Notes: generated from the letters alone by a model not told the origin. DNA of 64,000 bases from Melieria omissa (GCA_963971225.1 OZ020270.1:71998432-72062431); one strand, 5' to 3'. Numbered from the stretch's first letter, positions 21,788 to 33,400 are shown. Program-made: numbers and translations.

Positions 21788-22497
21788 GTAAAGAATTGCT
21801 AGGGTTGGTGGGTGGCCTTGTGGATCTTACCATCTGCTGGATACCCGGCCACGCGGGTATCAGCGGAAACTAGTCAGCCGACGAGTTGGCCAAGGTGGGA
21901 TCCGCCATGGACTCACAGCCCGAAAGGGTGGCACCGCCTTTAAGTGCAAGGCTACAACAGATAAAGGAATATTTCCTTAGGAAGGCGGATAGTAGGTGGA
22001 GCAATCTTTCCAGCTGCAGAGTGGCTCGACAGATCTGGCCACGCTACGACTCCCACAGAACCAACGACCTGCTGCTAAAGGAACCTGCTCGACCTGCTCG
22101 TAGGAATATTTCTAGGCTGACGGCCGTGATCACGGGTCACTGGCCGATTGGCCTACACGCAGCGAGATTGGGAATCCCCCACAACCCCTTTTGCAGAAGC
22201 TGCAGAGAAACCAACGAGAGTGAGACACTCGAGCACTTCCTCTGCGGCTGCCCTGCCTTAGCATTTAAAAGACTAAATTCCTTGGGGAACAGTCTGATTA
22301 GCTCTCTAGCTGATCTGTCTGAAATAAGACTAAAATGCATCAAGTCCTATTTGGACGATGCTGGTTGGCTTTAGAGCCCAGTATTTTCTCCCACGCAGGG
22401 AAGACCCAGTCGAGGAGGCGACAACAAAACGGCACATAGTGCTACTTGAGTGTGCTCTGAGAGCACGCAGTCGCTGCTACCTACCTACCTACCTACC
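21788..22497 (+). mobile_element. 5'-truncated LINE inside Transib 1
   Basis: Flanked by a perfect 13-bp duplication, TAGACTTAAATAT (21775-21787 and 22498-22510). The 3' end is a short CTAC tandem run (22478-22497). The coding part retains an RNase H end and a C-terminal Cys/His motif. RNase H-bearing LINEs include the I and LOA clades; the exact clade is not settled. Confidence 0.85.
21801..22374 (+). pseudogene. LINE ORF2 C-terminus (RNase H end and CCHC motif)
   Basis: Reads CWIPGHAGISGN, stop, SADELAKVGSAM: the RNase H signature WIPGHxGIxGNExADELAK with a stop in place of the Glu codon. Downstream the frame is open to 22374 and carries FCRSCRETNESETLEHFLCG, a Cx2Cx8Hx4C motif typical of LINE C-termini. 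Everything upstream (endonuclease, RT) was lost at insertion. Confidence 0.8.
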
Positions 22498-23348
22498 TAG
22501 ACTTAAATATCCACGCCACGCCCATAATGGGAAGTTAAGATATTTACATATATTATTCAACCTACTTGATTAATCATTTTACGCCATATAAGGCATAATT
22601 TTCAAGTTTTAAGAATTTTTATGAAGAAAAAACTCGAAATCGGTGCTTAGTGTGTATGGGCGGTACCACGCCCAGTTGAGGTAAATGGCCCATTTTCATT
22701 TTCAAATGTCCTGCTATCAATAGAAATTAGTGTGCCAAATTTCAATACTTTTGCTTCATTTTAACTGTGATTTAAAAACAAACACATGAAAAAAATGTTA
22801 CAACCTCAAATTTCAAAATTGCGTAAAAATTTTTTCTCCCACCAAAAGTGTTCGGGAAAAAAGTTTTTATTACTTCTATTAGTACAGCAAATCTAACTGT
22901 AGGTACAAACTTTTTGTGAAAAGCTTCTCCGAATTAATCGCACGTTTTCGGGTTTTGGCCCCACTGTGCGACGTATGAAAACAGAGTAACAAAAGAGTAC
23001 ACTAAACATTAAACGACATTAAAGACCGGCTGAAGCCGGGGAGCAGAAAATAGGGGGAACATGAGTACAAAGGGAAAAGGAAACATTGGGATTGGAGATG
23101 GGATCGACGGATCACTGAAGACAGCACAGTACATCTGAACAGTTATTAAAAAATAAAGGCAAAAATTATTCAACTTTTTTAGAAATTTTTCCATTTTAAT
23201 TGCACCTGCCGCCAAAACAATTGTCAAACTGTTAACTATTTGCAGTGCACTGCTTTTGAAGTGATGAGAGTGCTACCACATAAGTTTTTTTGCACATTTT
23301 CACTTACAATGTTCAATGCAGCCCTAACATACATTTTACAACATAATA

Positions 23349-24168
23349 GCCTATTTTCACTGAGCGCTTAACTGCAGTGAAGGGCTCTGTTAAATTTAAG
23401 GACTGTCAAGCGTTTCCACCGGAATCGAGTTAAATGCAACAGCTGTTTTTTGTTTGCATTTTTATTTGGCCAAGCCAAATTCTGCATTTATTTCTGGGCA
23501 GCCACAGCTTACCCATCGTCGCCATCTCCTTGTATACGTATGTATGGTTTCTTGTAGCCCCTCTACTGCATGAAAACCACTCCGCTTTCCTTCTCAACAG
23601 TCTAGGAATGTCTGCGTTTTCATATTTGTAAAAATTTATTTCATTTATAAGATTTATTTAATTTGTCAATGTTTATTTCATTTGTGACAGTTGTCAGCTG
23701 ATTGATATCAGAGCTGTCTGAATTTTTAACGTCAAGAGGGTTCATGAGAAGTTCCACGTTTTTTATTTTCTTTTTCAGCATTTATTTTTGGCAAATAATA
23801 GAAGTTTTGACATTGATTATGACAGACGATATGTATTTGTGCGAAAAATTTAGTAAAAAGTAATTGTCTTGGCAAAAAATCTACCACACCGAAAGCAATT
23901 CAAATCCCTTCTTCCGTTTGTGTTCGTACGGCTCTTGCAGCGCCTGAAAGTATGCTATCAAAATTTGTACATTTGTGAGTATTTCTCCCGCTTTTAACAT
24001 AACATTTTCTGTTAAACGTCTGTACACGGCAAAACTGAGTTAACTCAGTTTTGAAAGTGAGTTAACTCAGTTTTTCACAACAACAATTTCATGGGTATTT
24101 AGGCATTTAAATGCGATGTCAAACTGCAGTTAAGCGTAAACTGCAGTTAAGGCCCAGTGGAAATAGGC
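23349..24168. mobile_element. TA-flanked MITE (Tc1/mariner-type ends)
   Basis: Inverted ends GCCTATTTTCACTGAGCGCT and, on the right, the reverse complement of GCCTATTTCCACTGGGCC, followed inward on both sides by TTAACTGCAGT. TA lies at both edges (23347-23348, 24169-24170). A palindrome based on AACTGAGTTAACTCAGTT occurs twice near 24035-24075. 820 bp, no ORF of note. Confidence 0.7.
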
Positions 24169-24341
24169 TATAAAGCTCCAATTTACTTGGAGTAATAGGT
24201 TGGTTAATAGAAACATTTATGTTCCACAAAAATGTGGTCGATTTTAAGCCCTCCGTGGTAGATGTGGAAGAAACTTGATTTTAAAAATAAATGTGGTAGA
24301 TCTACCACATATGTGGTAGAAGTAAGCACACTGGTCATGTC

Positions 24342-24746
24342 GCTGCCGTCGCCTATGTGTTTGGGGCATAAGCGAAAATTGGATTTACGCCCCACTGCGG
24401 CTGTGGACACGTGGTTATGGGCGTGCATCATCTTCATATTGTATTATCTTTGGTTCTTACATAGGGAATATTTTTCAATTTGCTGTTATTTTATATTTAC
24501 CATAGAGTTAGATAAATTTCAAAAAAACCTTCTGTTTGTTAGCTACATGAAAACCGTAGGGTCAAAATAGTTTTAAGTTATAAAGTTAAATTAAGCATTC
24601 CAGTACAATTATTGTATATCTCTAGACATGCCATTGTTGGATAAGGAAGAATGAACTGTCCCCCAATCCAAATTCGATTGTTAAAAGGGTTTTTTGAGCA
24701 AATGAAACGAGTTTTTGAACAAAAATGTTAACCTTGATATAGTGAA
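24342..24746. other. Non-coding stretch with an inverted match to 7361-7391
   Basis: The first ~35 bases (24334-24366) match the reverse complement of 7361-7391 with three or four differences. The remainder is AT-rich with no recognisable gene or element ends. Confidence 0.4.
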
Positions 24747-24806
24747 CAACCTCGATACTGTGAACAGGCCTTGCAATAATTAGTTCACTATATCCAGACA
24801 CGACTG
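24747..24806. mobile_element. pogo-like terminal fragment
   Basis: The last bases, TATCCAGACACGACTG followed by TA, are a typical pogo/Tc1 right terminus (reverse complement CAGTCGTGTCTGGATA). Words TATAGTGAAC/GTTCACTATA repeat inside (24738, 24783). No left end could be found, so this is a terminal scrap. Confidence 0.4.
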
Positions 24807-24882
24807 TAATAATGTAAATATAAATTTACCCGAGTTTCCCTAATATTGAATCCTCGATCTGGGAAAATTAATCTAATTAATA

Positions 24883-26145
24883 TAAGGTCTGGTCACTGTA
24901 AATCGGCACTGAATAGAAAATGAAATTACTCGGGTAAACATTGTCGCAGAATAATATGCTTCTTATTGAAATGTTCCAATCCAATCCAATCGCGACTTTC
25001 TACTAGCTGCTAAGCCTTGTACAACGTTTGCATCGATTTTAGTTAAGCAAAACTTTATCCGGTTAATTAATTGAGCAATATTTTCGGCTTTCCAGTTCTT
25101 TCATAAACTTTTGATTTTAAAACGCCCCAAAAATTTTCAAGTGGTCGTACTTCTGGCACATTTGCAAGGTTATCTTCGTTCTCCACAAATACTATGTTTT
25201 CATCGCGTAAGAACTCTAACATTTTTTTTTTAATAGTGAGCGCTGGCATGGTCGGTCCAAAACACATAATTACCTTGCGGATAAGTTTTTTTAATAAAAG
25301 GCAACAACCGCAATCGTATACAGTCGTCAAGGTAAGTTTTTCTCTTTACGGCGTACCCAGACCGTCGTATCAGGACTCGTGACAATCCTTTGCAGCTCAT
25401 AGCTACCCACACCAGTACCTTCTTTTCAAATTTGGTTTTTGTTTGAAACTTCACATCTGTCGCAGCCAAGGATATGTTAGATGAGTAAAATCCGTCATTT
25501 CCATTTACTTTCGAGTTCGTTAAAGTAAAATAAGACTCATCGTCCAATATGAAGTCGTGATGGGAGAATTTTCTGTAAAGTCGACTACACTTTACTTTTG
25601 CTTCAGTAATTTGCTGGAAAGTACGCTTCGGAATACTATATTTTTTCTATATCGAATGTTGGTTTTATGGCGCAAAATTTCTGCAACATAGCTTTTCGAG
25701 ATGTCAAATTTTCTTGCGCTAATGCGTTGAGAAACTCCATCCTTTTTATCATACATCTGCTTCAAGCTTTCAACTTTACTCTGAGGCATTTTTAGAGCTT
25801 TTCGTGGTTTCCCGACTTTTCTTTCTGCTGGCAGACCACTTTCGTATCTTTTAATGATGGAATAGACAGTTTTCTTTGCGACGTTTCCTTGCAAAAAATG
25901 TTTTACAGTAAATAATTTGCCACAACTTTCATTCTCAGAATAAAATTTGTACACACGTTTTCTTAAGTTCACTTCGTTATTTGTCATGTTGTCAGACAGA
26001 AAAATGATTGTGAACTGTTTATTTTGGAACATGTGTAGACAGTACAAGCACAAATCCAACGGTACATTTCCTATACATATACGATCAAAAGTTTAGAAAA
26101 TATTGATATTTGAACTCAGTGCCGATTTAGAGTGGGCACACCTTA
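24883..26145 (-). mobile_element. DD37E Tc1/mariner element 1
   Basis: Inverted ends TAAGGTCTGGTCACTGTAAA and the reverse complement of TAAGGTGTGCCCACTCTAAA, both followed by TCGGCACTGA. TA sits on each side (24881-24882, 26146-26147). The 1,263-bp element carries one degenerate transposase on the minus strand. The right TA is directly joined to the left end of a Tc1-like fragment at 26148. Confidence 0.9.
25067..25987 (-). pseudogene. DD37E mariner transposase 1, broken
   Basis: Starts MTNNEVNLRKRVYKFY (25987) with a helix-turn-helix region (KTVYSIIKRYESG, then RKFDISKSYVAEIL). After frameshifts near 25640 the catalytic domain reads ILDDESYFTL (first Asp), VFWTDHASAHY (second Asp, about 25250) and, after a further shift in an A-run at 25226-25236, ANVPEVRPLENFWG (Glu). 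Counting the damaged A-run as three codons gives 37 residues between second Asp and Glu, equal to the element at 27334. Not functional. Confidence 0.85.
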
Positions 26146-26147
26146 TA

Positions 26148-26392
26148 CAGTGTGTTTCACAAAACAAATTCGCCACATTTTTTTACGGTGTATGATAACG
26201 ATACCAAACGGTAAACGGTAAATTTTAAAATACTTATAAATAAATACTTTATACTTAAAATACTTATAAGTATTTTATTTTTGTGCTTATTTTCGAAATG
26301 GGAGCGTTTTACAAACCGCTATTGACCGAAGCTCATATCCAAAAACGACTAGTTTGGGCAAAGGAAAACTTGGATCGGTATTGGAGATATAT
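26148..26392 (+). mobile_element. Tc1-like element, left end fragment
   Basis: Begins CAGTGTGTTTCACAAAACAA after TA (26146-26147), a Tc1-type terminus. The frame at about 26304-26385 reads KPLLTEAHIQKRLVWAKENL, the block that lies shortly before the first catalytic Asp in Tc1 transposases. The P element at 26393 cuts it. The right half was not found in the window. Confidence 0.65.
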
Positions 26393-26869
26393 CAAAGAGT
26401 TTGCAGTAATATAGAACGCGCATGTGGGCACAAACGTGTTTTCGGCTGTTATGATGCGAGCGGGAAGAGCGAAGCTTAGGCATTTGAGAATGTTAAGCTC
26501 ATAACATTTTCTGTTTACAACAGTAAAAATCAATGTTATTGTTCGCAACGGCTTTACTCGCGTACATTGAAATGGTGGTTGTTGCAGCGTAGTGTTCGCT
26601 CAATCATTTTTTGCATGTATGTTTCTTGATCTTGTTTACCGAAGCGCAAGCAAAGAGCAAACAACGAACCGAAGCATCGTCATCATCGTTTCAACGAAGA
26701 TGACTCGGGATTCGCTAATGTTTTTGTTGTTGTCGATTATTGTGTGTATAGTTTTTTGGTTTTGCTGCACAAATTGCTGTAATGTCACTATTAATCGAAA
26801 CTTTGTGGGTGTATGGCTGTTTGCTCAAATACTGCGCTTTGATTGAATTTAAAAACCTGCAAATATTTA

Positions 26870-27115
26870 GACGTGGTTGAATCCAATTTGAAATGTTTAC
26901 AAATATTTGTACGTGGCGAGTTCCAAGTAAAATCATTTGTTTATATTTTGACGTGATTGATACCAATTTTGAACCTTTTGCAGCTGTTTATTTTTGACGT
27001 GGTTGAATCCAATTTGAAACTTTCACAAATATTTTTACGTGGCGCATTCCAAGTAAAATTATTTGTTTATATTTTGACGTGGTTGATACCAATTTTGAAT
27101 TTTTTGAAGAAATAT
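26870..27115. repeat. Subterminal tandem repeats of the P element
   Basis: Two imperfect units of about 125 bp. Each contains GACGTGGTTGAATCCAATTT, a TACGTGGCG word, CCAAGTAAAAT and GACGTG.TTGATACCAATTTT. They lie between the terminal region and the transposase start, where P-element transposase binding sites would be expected; that role is an inference. Confidence 0.65.
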
Positions 27116-27333
27116 TTTAACGCCATTGTCCAACATTGTAATTCCATTTTGTGTTTCGGTATGGCTACAAATATAAAGGCAAATAGAAATTCCTCAACGT
27201 CTGGAATTCAATGTTGTGTTCGCAATTGCAAAAAATCGAGACGACAATGCGAGAGTCTTAGATTATTTAGATTCCCCGCTGCTGATTTCGTGTTTGGCCA
27301 AAATGGCGTGTTTGGCGCGAAAAATGCAATATA

Positions 27334-28612
27334 AGGACTGTATCGAAAAGAAAGTGCACACCTTGTAACGTAATTTTTCTTTTTAATCTAAAAATGCCGT
27401 TAAATAGAGTAGGCCTTGAGATACTGATTTCACACAAATTTTGTCTCATATATTTTTCTATTACGAAAATGACGCGTATCGAGTTAGACGTCCGCAAAAA
27501 AATTGTGTACAGTTGGTGCACTGAAACAGGTGCTTCGTATAGAAAATTAGCCAAACGACATCGCGTGTCCATAAACGCCGTTAAAAAGATTATTGTTAAG
27601 TATGGTGAACATTGCACTATCAACGACCTACCAAAAAATGGCCGTATAAAGGGTCCTAAAGACCCAAAAATGGAGGAAAAAGTGAAACAATTAATTGACG
27701 AAAACAAGTGCATGTCCATCAGGGATTTAGCTAAACGAGCTAGAACGAGTGTGGCGATGGTGCAAAGAGTGAAGCAGAGGAATAACTTAAAAACATATAA
27801 AAAACAAAAAAATACCAAAAAAAAACGAAAAACAAAAAGTGGCTGGCAAAACGCGAAAAACTATACACCCGTCTCTGCAAAGAAAGAGTTTCGTGCATCA
27901 TTATGGATGATGAGACATATGTAAAAATGAACTCAAAATCACTGCCAGGACCACAATTTTACACGAAACGCAAAGGCGATACTGTAGATGACTCAGTGCG
28001 TGCAATCGAGTTGGAAAAGTTTGGAGAGAAAGTGCTAGTATGGCAGGCTATTTGCTCTTGCGTCTTAAAATCGTCTTCCTATTTTACAAAAGGCACTATA
28101 AATGCAGAAATTTATAGGAAGGAGTGCCTAAAAAAACGCCTTATTCCATTTTATAAAAAGCATACTGCACCTGCACTCTTCTGGCCGGATTTAGCAACCG
28201 CGCATTACGCCCAGGCCACTTTAGAGGTTCTAAGAGCAAATAACATCAAATATGTAGATAAAAATGAGAATCCGCCAAATGCACCGGAACTACGTCCAAT
28301 AGAGCACTACTGGGCAATAGCCAAAAGAAACCTCATTAAAGATGGACAGGAAGCTAAAAATCTTCAGGAATTCAAAAAAAATTGGAGAAAAGCAACAAAA
28401 ATCATAACGCAAGCATCTGTAAAAAATCTAATGAAGGGGGTCAAACAAAAAATTAGATATACATTTATTTGAAAAAAAAATTTGTTATAAAAAAAAAATG
28501 TGTAGTCCTTAAAGTATATGCAACAAATGTTAAAACAAAAAATCTGATCAAAAAAATGTTTATTCAAGTTATACTTCAAACAAAACGTGCACTTTCTTTT
28601 CGATACAGTCCT
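27334..28612 (+). mobile_element. DD37E Tc1/mariner element 2, nearly intact
   Basis: 27-bp inverted ends beginning AGGACTGTATCGAAAAGAAA, matched exactly on the right, with TA at 27332-27333 and 28613-28614. The 1,279-bp element is inserted in the THAP exon of the P transposase, which continues on both sides. It belongs to the same DD37E group as 24883-26145 but has distinct TIRs. Confidence 0.92.
27469..28472 (+). pseudogene. DD37E mariner transposase 2 (single frameshift)
   Basis: Starts MTRIELDVRKKIVYSWC, chosen because it matches the start of the sister transposase at 25987. The N-terminal half holds two helix-turn-helix blocks (YRKLAKRHRVSINAVKKII; MSIRDLAKRARTSVAMVQRV). One frameshift near 27855-27860 separates it from the catalytic half: IIMDDETYVKM (Asp 1), LFWPDLATAHY (Asp 2), NAPELRPIEHYWA (Glu). 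Exactly 37 residues lie between the second Asp and the Glu. The protein ends at 28472 with a basic tail. DNA transposase acting in the nucleus on its own TIRs. One base change would separate it from an open frame; it may have active relatives elsewhere. Confidence 0.9.
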
Positions 28613-28717
28613 TATCTTATGACGACTACAACTGAAAACTGTATATTTGTGAAAATTATTTCTCCAGTACTTATGTAGGAAAAAGGTTTCTGAAAAAGGA
28701 TGCGATTCCAACCTTAA

Positions 28718-29419
28718 GGGGAGGTTCTCATTCAAAATTTTCAAAAATTCGATTTTTTTTTCTTTAAATTTTTTGAAAGGTATTAGTGTCTACTATATTG
28801 CGGTAAACCGATTTTCCGATCCGCGCATCAGAAAAGTTTCTACAGGCCATCTCGCCATGGGGCGCTCTCGGCTCGGAACGCGCGCTCAAAACTTTAAAAG
28901 CGTTTATCTCAAAACATGATTGTTCCAAACTGCGTACAATCTCATTTGAAAACGGTTCAACTGAAAGACTTCATGTTTTGTTTTCTCGAAAGAAGACCCT
29001 TTTCATTGGAGTAATGACCTATAAAATCTACAAATTCTTTGTATTAACTATTTTTTGTGAAGCTTCAAAGTATAAAAAAGGGCTAAAAACTCGATTTCAA
29101 AGTTTGAGATCGCACCATTATGTAAAATTTGAAGTTTTTTACCCGTTCTTAGGTCATTCCTCCAATAAAAGTATCCTACTTTCGAGCCTTATAATTGGTT
29201 TTGTGTTTCAGATCGATCCTGAGGCAGCAGGCTGTACGCAGTTTTGTTAACGTCATCACGGGCGCCATTTTGTATTTTTCGTCTTGAAAAACTTTGTAAA
29301 TAATGACGAAAATATAAGCTTTTTGAATCCTAAAACTGTTTTTTCCTATGTTTTTTTATTGGCCCACAAAAAATTCCAAATTTTGCTTACTTTTTAGTCA
29401 TTTGAATGAGAACCTCCCC
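28718..29419. mobile_element. TTAA-type MITE inside the P transposase
   Basis: TTAA at 28714-28717 and 29420-29423; ends GGGGAGGTTCTCATTCAAA and TTTGAATGAGAACCTCCCC are exact inverses. The P frame (DAIPTL on the left, SLDEDPEISDEEF on the right) joins across a single TTAA. 702 bp, no transposase. Confidence 0.92.
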
Positions 29420-30235
29420 TTAAGCTTAGACGAAGATCCTGAGATTTCGGATGAAGAATTTTTAGAACCAGATTCTTGATTAAAACGACCACGTTATGAT
29501 GACATAGTATGCAGTAATTGCGAAAAAAATGTCAAAATAACCCATTATTACAAAAAGAAATACAGCGACCTATTAAAAAAATTAAAAAAATTAACGAAAA
29601 ATTGCGAAAAGAAAAGCGCTTTATTTTAAAATCCAAGAATTGTTGTTCAAAGACGTTAAAAAATGCAATTGATTCTTTAAAACATATCAACTTGGAATCC
29701 AAAACATTTTGTAAACTTTTACTTAGCACGCGGCCAAAAGAATATTCTGACGAAGTGAAATATTTAGCGCAAAATATTTTTTATATTTCACAATCAACAT
29801 ATTCTTTCCTAAGAGATAAGTTAAATTTCAATTTGCCACATATCAGCGCCTTAAATCGGTGGGCTCCAATAACGTTCCTTCAGCCCGGTATCAACCATGT
29901 GGCTTTTGAATCCATTAACCCTTTACAGTTGCATATCTGCAACCAACCGTAAAATAGCCCGTAATTTCGGAAGTAATTATCAAAACGACTCTTTCTTGCG
30001 ATCTTACAACTATGCGAAGTTCCTTTTTTGAAATACTGGCATTAAAAGTTGGAAAAAGTAGCTAAATTTTACTTGACAGCACTTATTTGACCGTTTTTGC
30101 GAAAAGTTGCACGCATTTATTTTACTGAAACAAAAGTGATTACAACTTTTAGGACTATGCTACAACAAACGCATTAATTACTTTACAAATTTTCATTTAA
30201 AACTAAACATATTAAAACAAAAAAACAAGCATTAA

Positions 30236-30485
30236 TGTAGGTTTTAAATTGAAATTCAAGTTTATTAACTTTAATAGGTTTAATAGGTAGCAAAAGGTTT
30301 ATAAAATAGAGTTAAACAAAAGAAGCCGTCGTCGTCTTAACTCGCGCCACCCGTCTTCGTCCGCTGACTCGTTGCAACTGCTCTTAGCTTCTCTCGTGCT
30401 TGTTTGTTCTTTCCCTCACTTCGGCGGTAGCGAGGATGTACCGTTCTGCTGCTTGCTGACCGAGCATGGCCTACTCGATCCCACA
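30236..30485 (-). repeat. Gypsy-1 3' LTR
   Basis: On the minus strand starts TGTGGGATCGAGTAGGCC and ends CCTACA. 250 bp and near-identical to 39909-40158. Follows the integrase end at 30500 almost directly. Confidence 0.92.
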
Positions 30486-30499
30486 ACTCGGCCATTCTG

Positions 30500-33400
30500 C
30501 TAGGCATTCGCCCCGAAGGCCTCGTCGTCTTCGTCACTGCAGCCAATGGGCCAGGGTTTCATGTATTCTGCGCATGTTGTTGTACGCCTCGGCCCTTCTC
30601 CGCTACCCGTCTTCTCAACGTCGTACGTGTCCTTCGGCTTAACTTTGACTACCCTGTAGGGTCCTAAGTACTTTGGCTTCAACTTTTGGCCTCCACCAAA
30701 CTGCGTTCGCTTAATCGTTACTAAAACGCCCAAGCTATACTTGCTCGACGGTTTTCGCCGAAGGTTATACGCCTTTCTGTTTTCTTCTTGCATGCGAAGG
30801 ATTTGTTGTTTGGCCCGCCGTCGTAATTCACCGCTGTCGTCCTGAAATGTCTCCAACAGTGCGTCGTCGATGAGTTGCTTGATTTGAAGATCTTCTTTCG
30901 TGCGCATTTTGACGCCCACAAGCACTTCGAACGGTGTTGTGTCAATGCTTCTAGCATAAGTGGAATTTATTGTTTGCTGCACCTTTCCGACATATTTGTA
31001 CCACTTGGTTGGTTCGTCTACACTCAACTTTGCCAGGACCCCGATGATGATGCTATTGAGCCTTTCGATTTGCCCATTTGCGCGGGGCAACCCGGTTGTA
31101 ATTTTGAAGTGTTGTATGTTCTCGAAGTCGCAATAGTTCCGAAAGTCGTCTGCGACGAAAGCCGCCCCACGATCGGAGATGATCTGCTGCGGATTACCGA
31201 AATGCTCACTTTGCGCCTGCAATCGCGTAATCACCTCCTGCGCTGAAGTTGTCTTCGTTGGGTACAACCAGCAAAATTTCGTAAAAGAGTCTATAACCGC
31301 GAGGATATGTTTATATTGCTTGCTCGTCGACTCAAGTGGACCCAGAAAGTCTATGTGATATGTGTGGAGAGGAGTATCCTCCTTGTGCTACGGATGCAGT
31401 TCCCCTTCTTGTTTTCCCCTCTTTCGATTTGACACTATGCACGGAATACAACTGGCGATGTGTATCCGGATCTTCTCGTCTAACTTCGGAATGAAATACT
31501 CTCGACTGATTAGCTCTTTCGTCTTTCGCACGGCAAAATGCCCTCGCTCGTGTGCACGCCTAATGATGTCCTTCTGCATTCCCTTCGGTACTACTATCAA
31601 CTCGGTGTCGTTAACTATCTTGTGCAAAACTTTGCCCTTCATAAAGTAGTCGTTGTACTCGCCCTTTTCTCGCAAAATGTCAATTATAGCCTTTATCTCA
31701 TCGTCTTGCTGCTGCGCGCGCCCCAGGCTGGTTAGGAAATCCTCGTCATTGATCGTCATCACCGCATATCGACTAAGGGCGTCGACATGCCTCATCTGCG
31801 TTCCAGCACGGTGCTCAACCTCGTAATCGTACTCTTGTAGTAACAAAATCCAACGCGCCACCCTCGTGCATAAATCTTTCTTGTCCAATGTCTTAGTAAA
31901 AGCGTTACAGTCGGTTATCAATTTAAAATGCATACCCAGGAGGTATACTCTAAACTTTTTTAAAGCTTCGATGACGGCCAGTATTTCTAACTCGTAACTG
32001 CTGTACTTGCGTTCTGCATCTGTTGTCTTTTTGCTCATATAATAAACAGGATGCAAATGCCCATCTTCAGGAGATTTTTGTAAAAGTACCGCGCCATAAC
32101 CGTCAATTGAAGCGTCAGTGTGCACCTCGGTTGTATAGTTCGGGTTGAAAATGCTCAAAACGGGCCGCTCGCTCATATATTTTTTAAGTGCGTTAAATGC
32201 TGAAAGCTGTGAGTCCCCTATCTCGAATTGCTTACCCTGTTTGGTGAGTTCACTTAGTGGTTTCGCTATTATAGAAAAGTTTGGAATAAACTTTCTAAAA
32301 TAGCCAGCAAGTCCAAGAAAGCTTTGCACCTGCTTCACGGTCTTTGGCACCTTATACCCGGCTAACGCTGCGGTTTTTCTCGGCGATGGAGATATTGTAC
32401 GATCCTCGATGTCGTAGCCCAAGAATTCGACCTTTTTCTTTAAGAATTGGCACTTTTTAAAATTTATTTGGAGTCCATAGTCTCTACAAACGTTCATGAC
32501 TTCTTCCAACTTCCGCACTGCGTCTTCCTCGTTATCACCCGGTATAATTATATCGTCTATATAGGGCAGTGCGATGCCCCTACGCGTTAAGTCTCGAAAT
32601 ATCGCGTTTACATATCTTTGAAATACGCCGGGCGAGTTCGATAACCCGAATGGAACTTTACAAAACTGATACTGCCCACCGTGGGTCACGAAAGAAGTAT
32701 ATTGTTTACTCGAGTCAGACACCGCCACATGGAAAAATCCGTTTTTTAAGTCTATCGTGCTGAACACTTTTGCATCTTTTAAACAATCAAGAACGTCTTC
32801 GATTAGGGGCAACGGATAACGATCTTTCACAATAACCTTATTGATTTTTCGATAATCGATGCATAGTCGTGGTGTTCCATCCCGTTTTCTAACCAGCACG
32901 ACCGGGCTACAAAATTCAGAAGTCGAAGGCTCAATGATACCATCTTTAAGCCACAGGTCGATTTGTTCGTCTACAACGCGCCGTTCTGCTATCGGTAGTC
33001 TACGCGGCGCCGAGTAAATTGCCGATTCATCTTTAAGCACAATATTCATCTCGACATTCGCGGTTTTACACTTATTTGGCTGGTAATTCATTACCATCTC
33101 GCGCACTTTTTGCTTCGATTCAGCGTTTGCGACTTCCTCGATATCAATTTCACAATTTACTGTCTCCACTTTCATTATCGGATAAGCAGCGAAGGGCGAA
33201 TTTCCTTCTGGGCTGCTACTAGGTTTTTTAATAACTAGTCCGTCGCGACTGATGGCGATCTCCGCCTGCACACAAAAATGTTCTCCCAGCACCACATCAA
33301 TGTCCATGCATGTCGATGGCACCACCATCGAATCGACACAAAATATTTGATCTTCAATTACGATCTCATGTTTCACGGCACCGAAGGGTTTTATTTTGTT

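Larger units (their letters stand above)
19852..22968 (+). mobile_element. Transib transposon 1, with nested LINE
   Basis: Ends are CACATTGGGGCCAAAACCCC (left) and GGTTTTGGCCCCACTGTG (right), so the right terminus is a perfect CACAGTG heptamer and the left has one change. The inverted match continues over about 38 bp (AACGTGCGATTAATTC). The flanks CGGCG (19847-19851) and CGACG (22969-22973) are a 5-bp GC-rich duplication, and the other BEL-B LTR shows the single-copy target CGACG. Transib elements make 5-bp GC-rich duplications and have RSS-like ends. The interior holds a RAG1-core-like coding region. About 800 bp on its 5' side is non-coding. Confidence 0.9.
14198..23141 (-). mobile_element. 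BEL/Pao retrotransposon B, RT-deleted, with nested hAT and Transib
   Basis: Perfect 5-bp duplication GTTAT at 14193-14197 and 23142-23146. The LTR (TGTTCA at both termini on the minus strand) is complete at 14198-14434 and split at the other end (19779-19851 plus 22974-23141). The internal region encodes gag and protease but, like BEL-A, no reverse transcriptase or integrase. Insertions account for 15259-16404 (hAT) and 19852-22968 (Transib). Net length without these is about 4.7 kb. Confidence 0.9.
19779..23141 (-). repeat. BEL-B 5' LTR, split by Transib
   Basis: The two parts, 19779-19851 and 22974-23141, together reproduce the 3' LTR with few differences (one small local change, CATTAAAGACC for TACGACC, near 23015). 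All of 19852-22973 is the Transib insertion plus its second target copy. Confidence 0.9.
7833..24333. mobile_element. Candidate hAT-type element split by two BEL/Pao insertions
   Basis: Both ends carry a perfect 14-bp inverted repeat, CAGTGTGCTTACTT. The flanks are GTCATGTT (7825-7832) and GTCATGTC (24334-24341), 7 of 8 bases matching, the hAT duplication length. Words such as ATGTGGTAGA recur near both ends (7862, 8046, 8071, 24253, 24290, 24311). Its own DNA is only 7833-8117, 14007-14192, 23147-23347 and 24170-24333; the rest is BEL-A, BEL-B and a TA-flanked MITE. The linkage of the two ends over 16.5 kb is an inference from TIR plus TSD. Confidence 0.55.
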
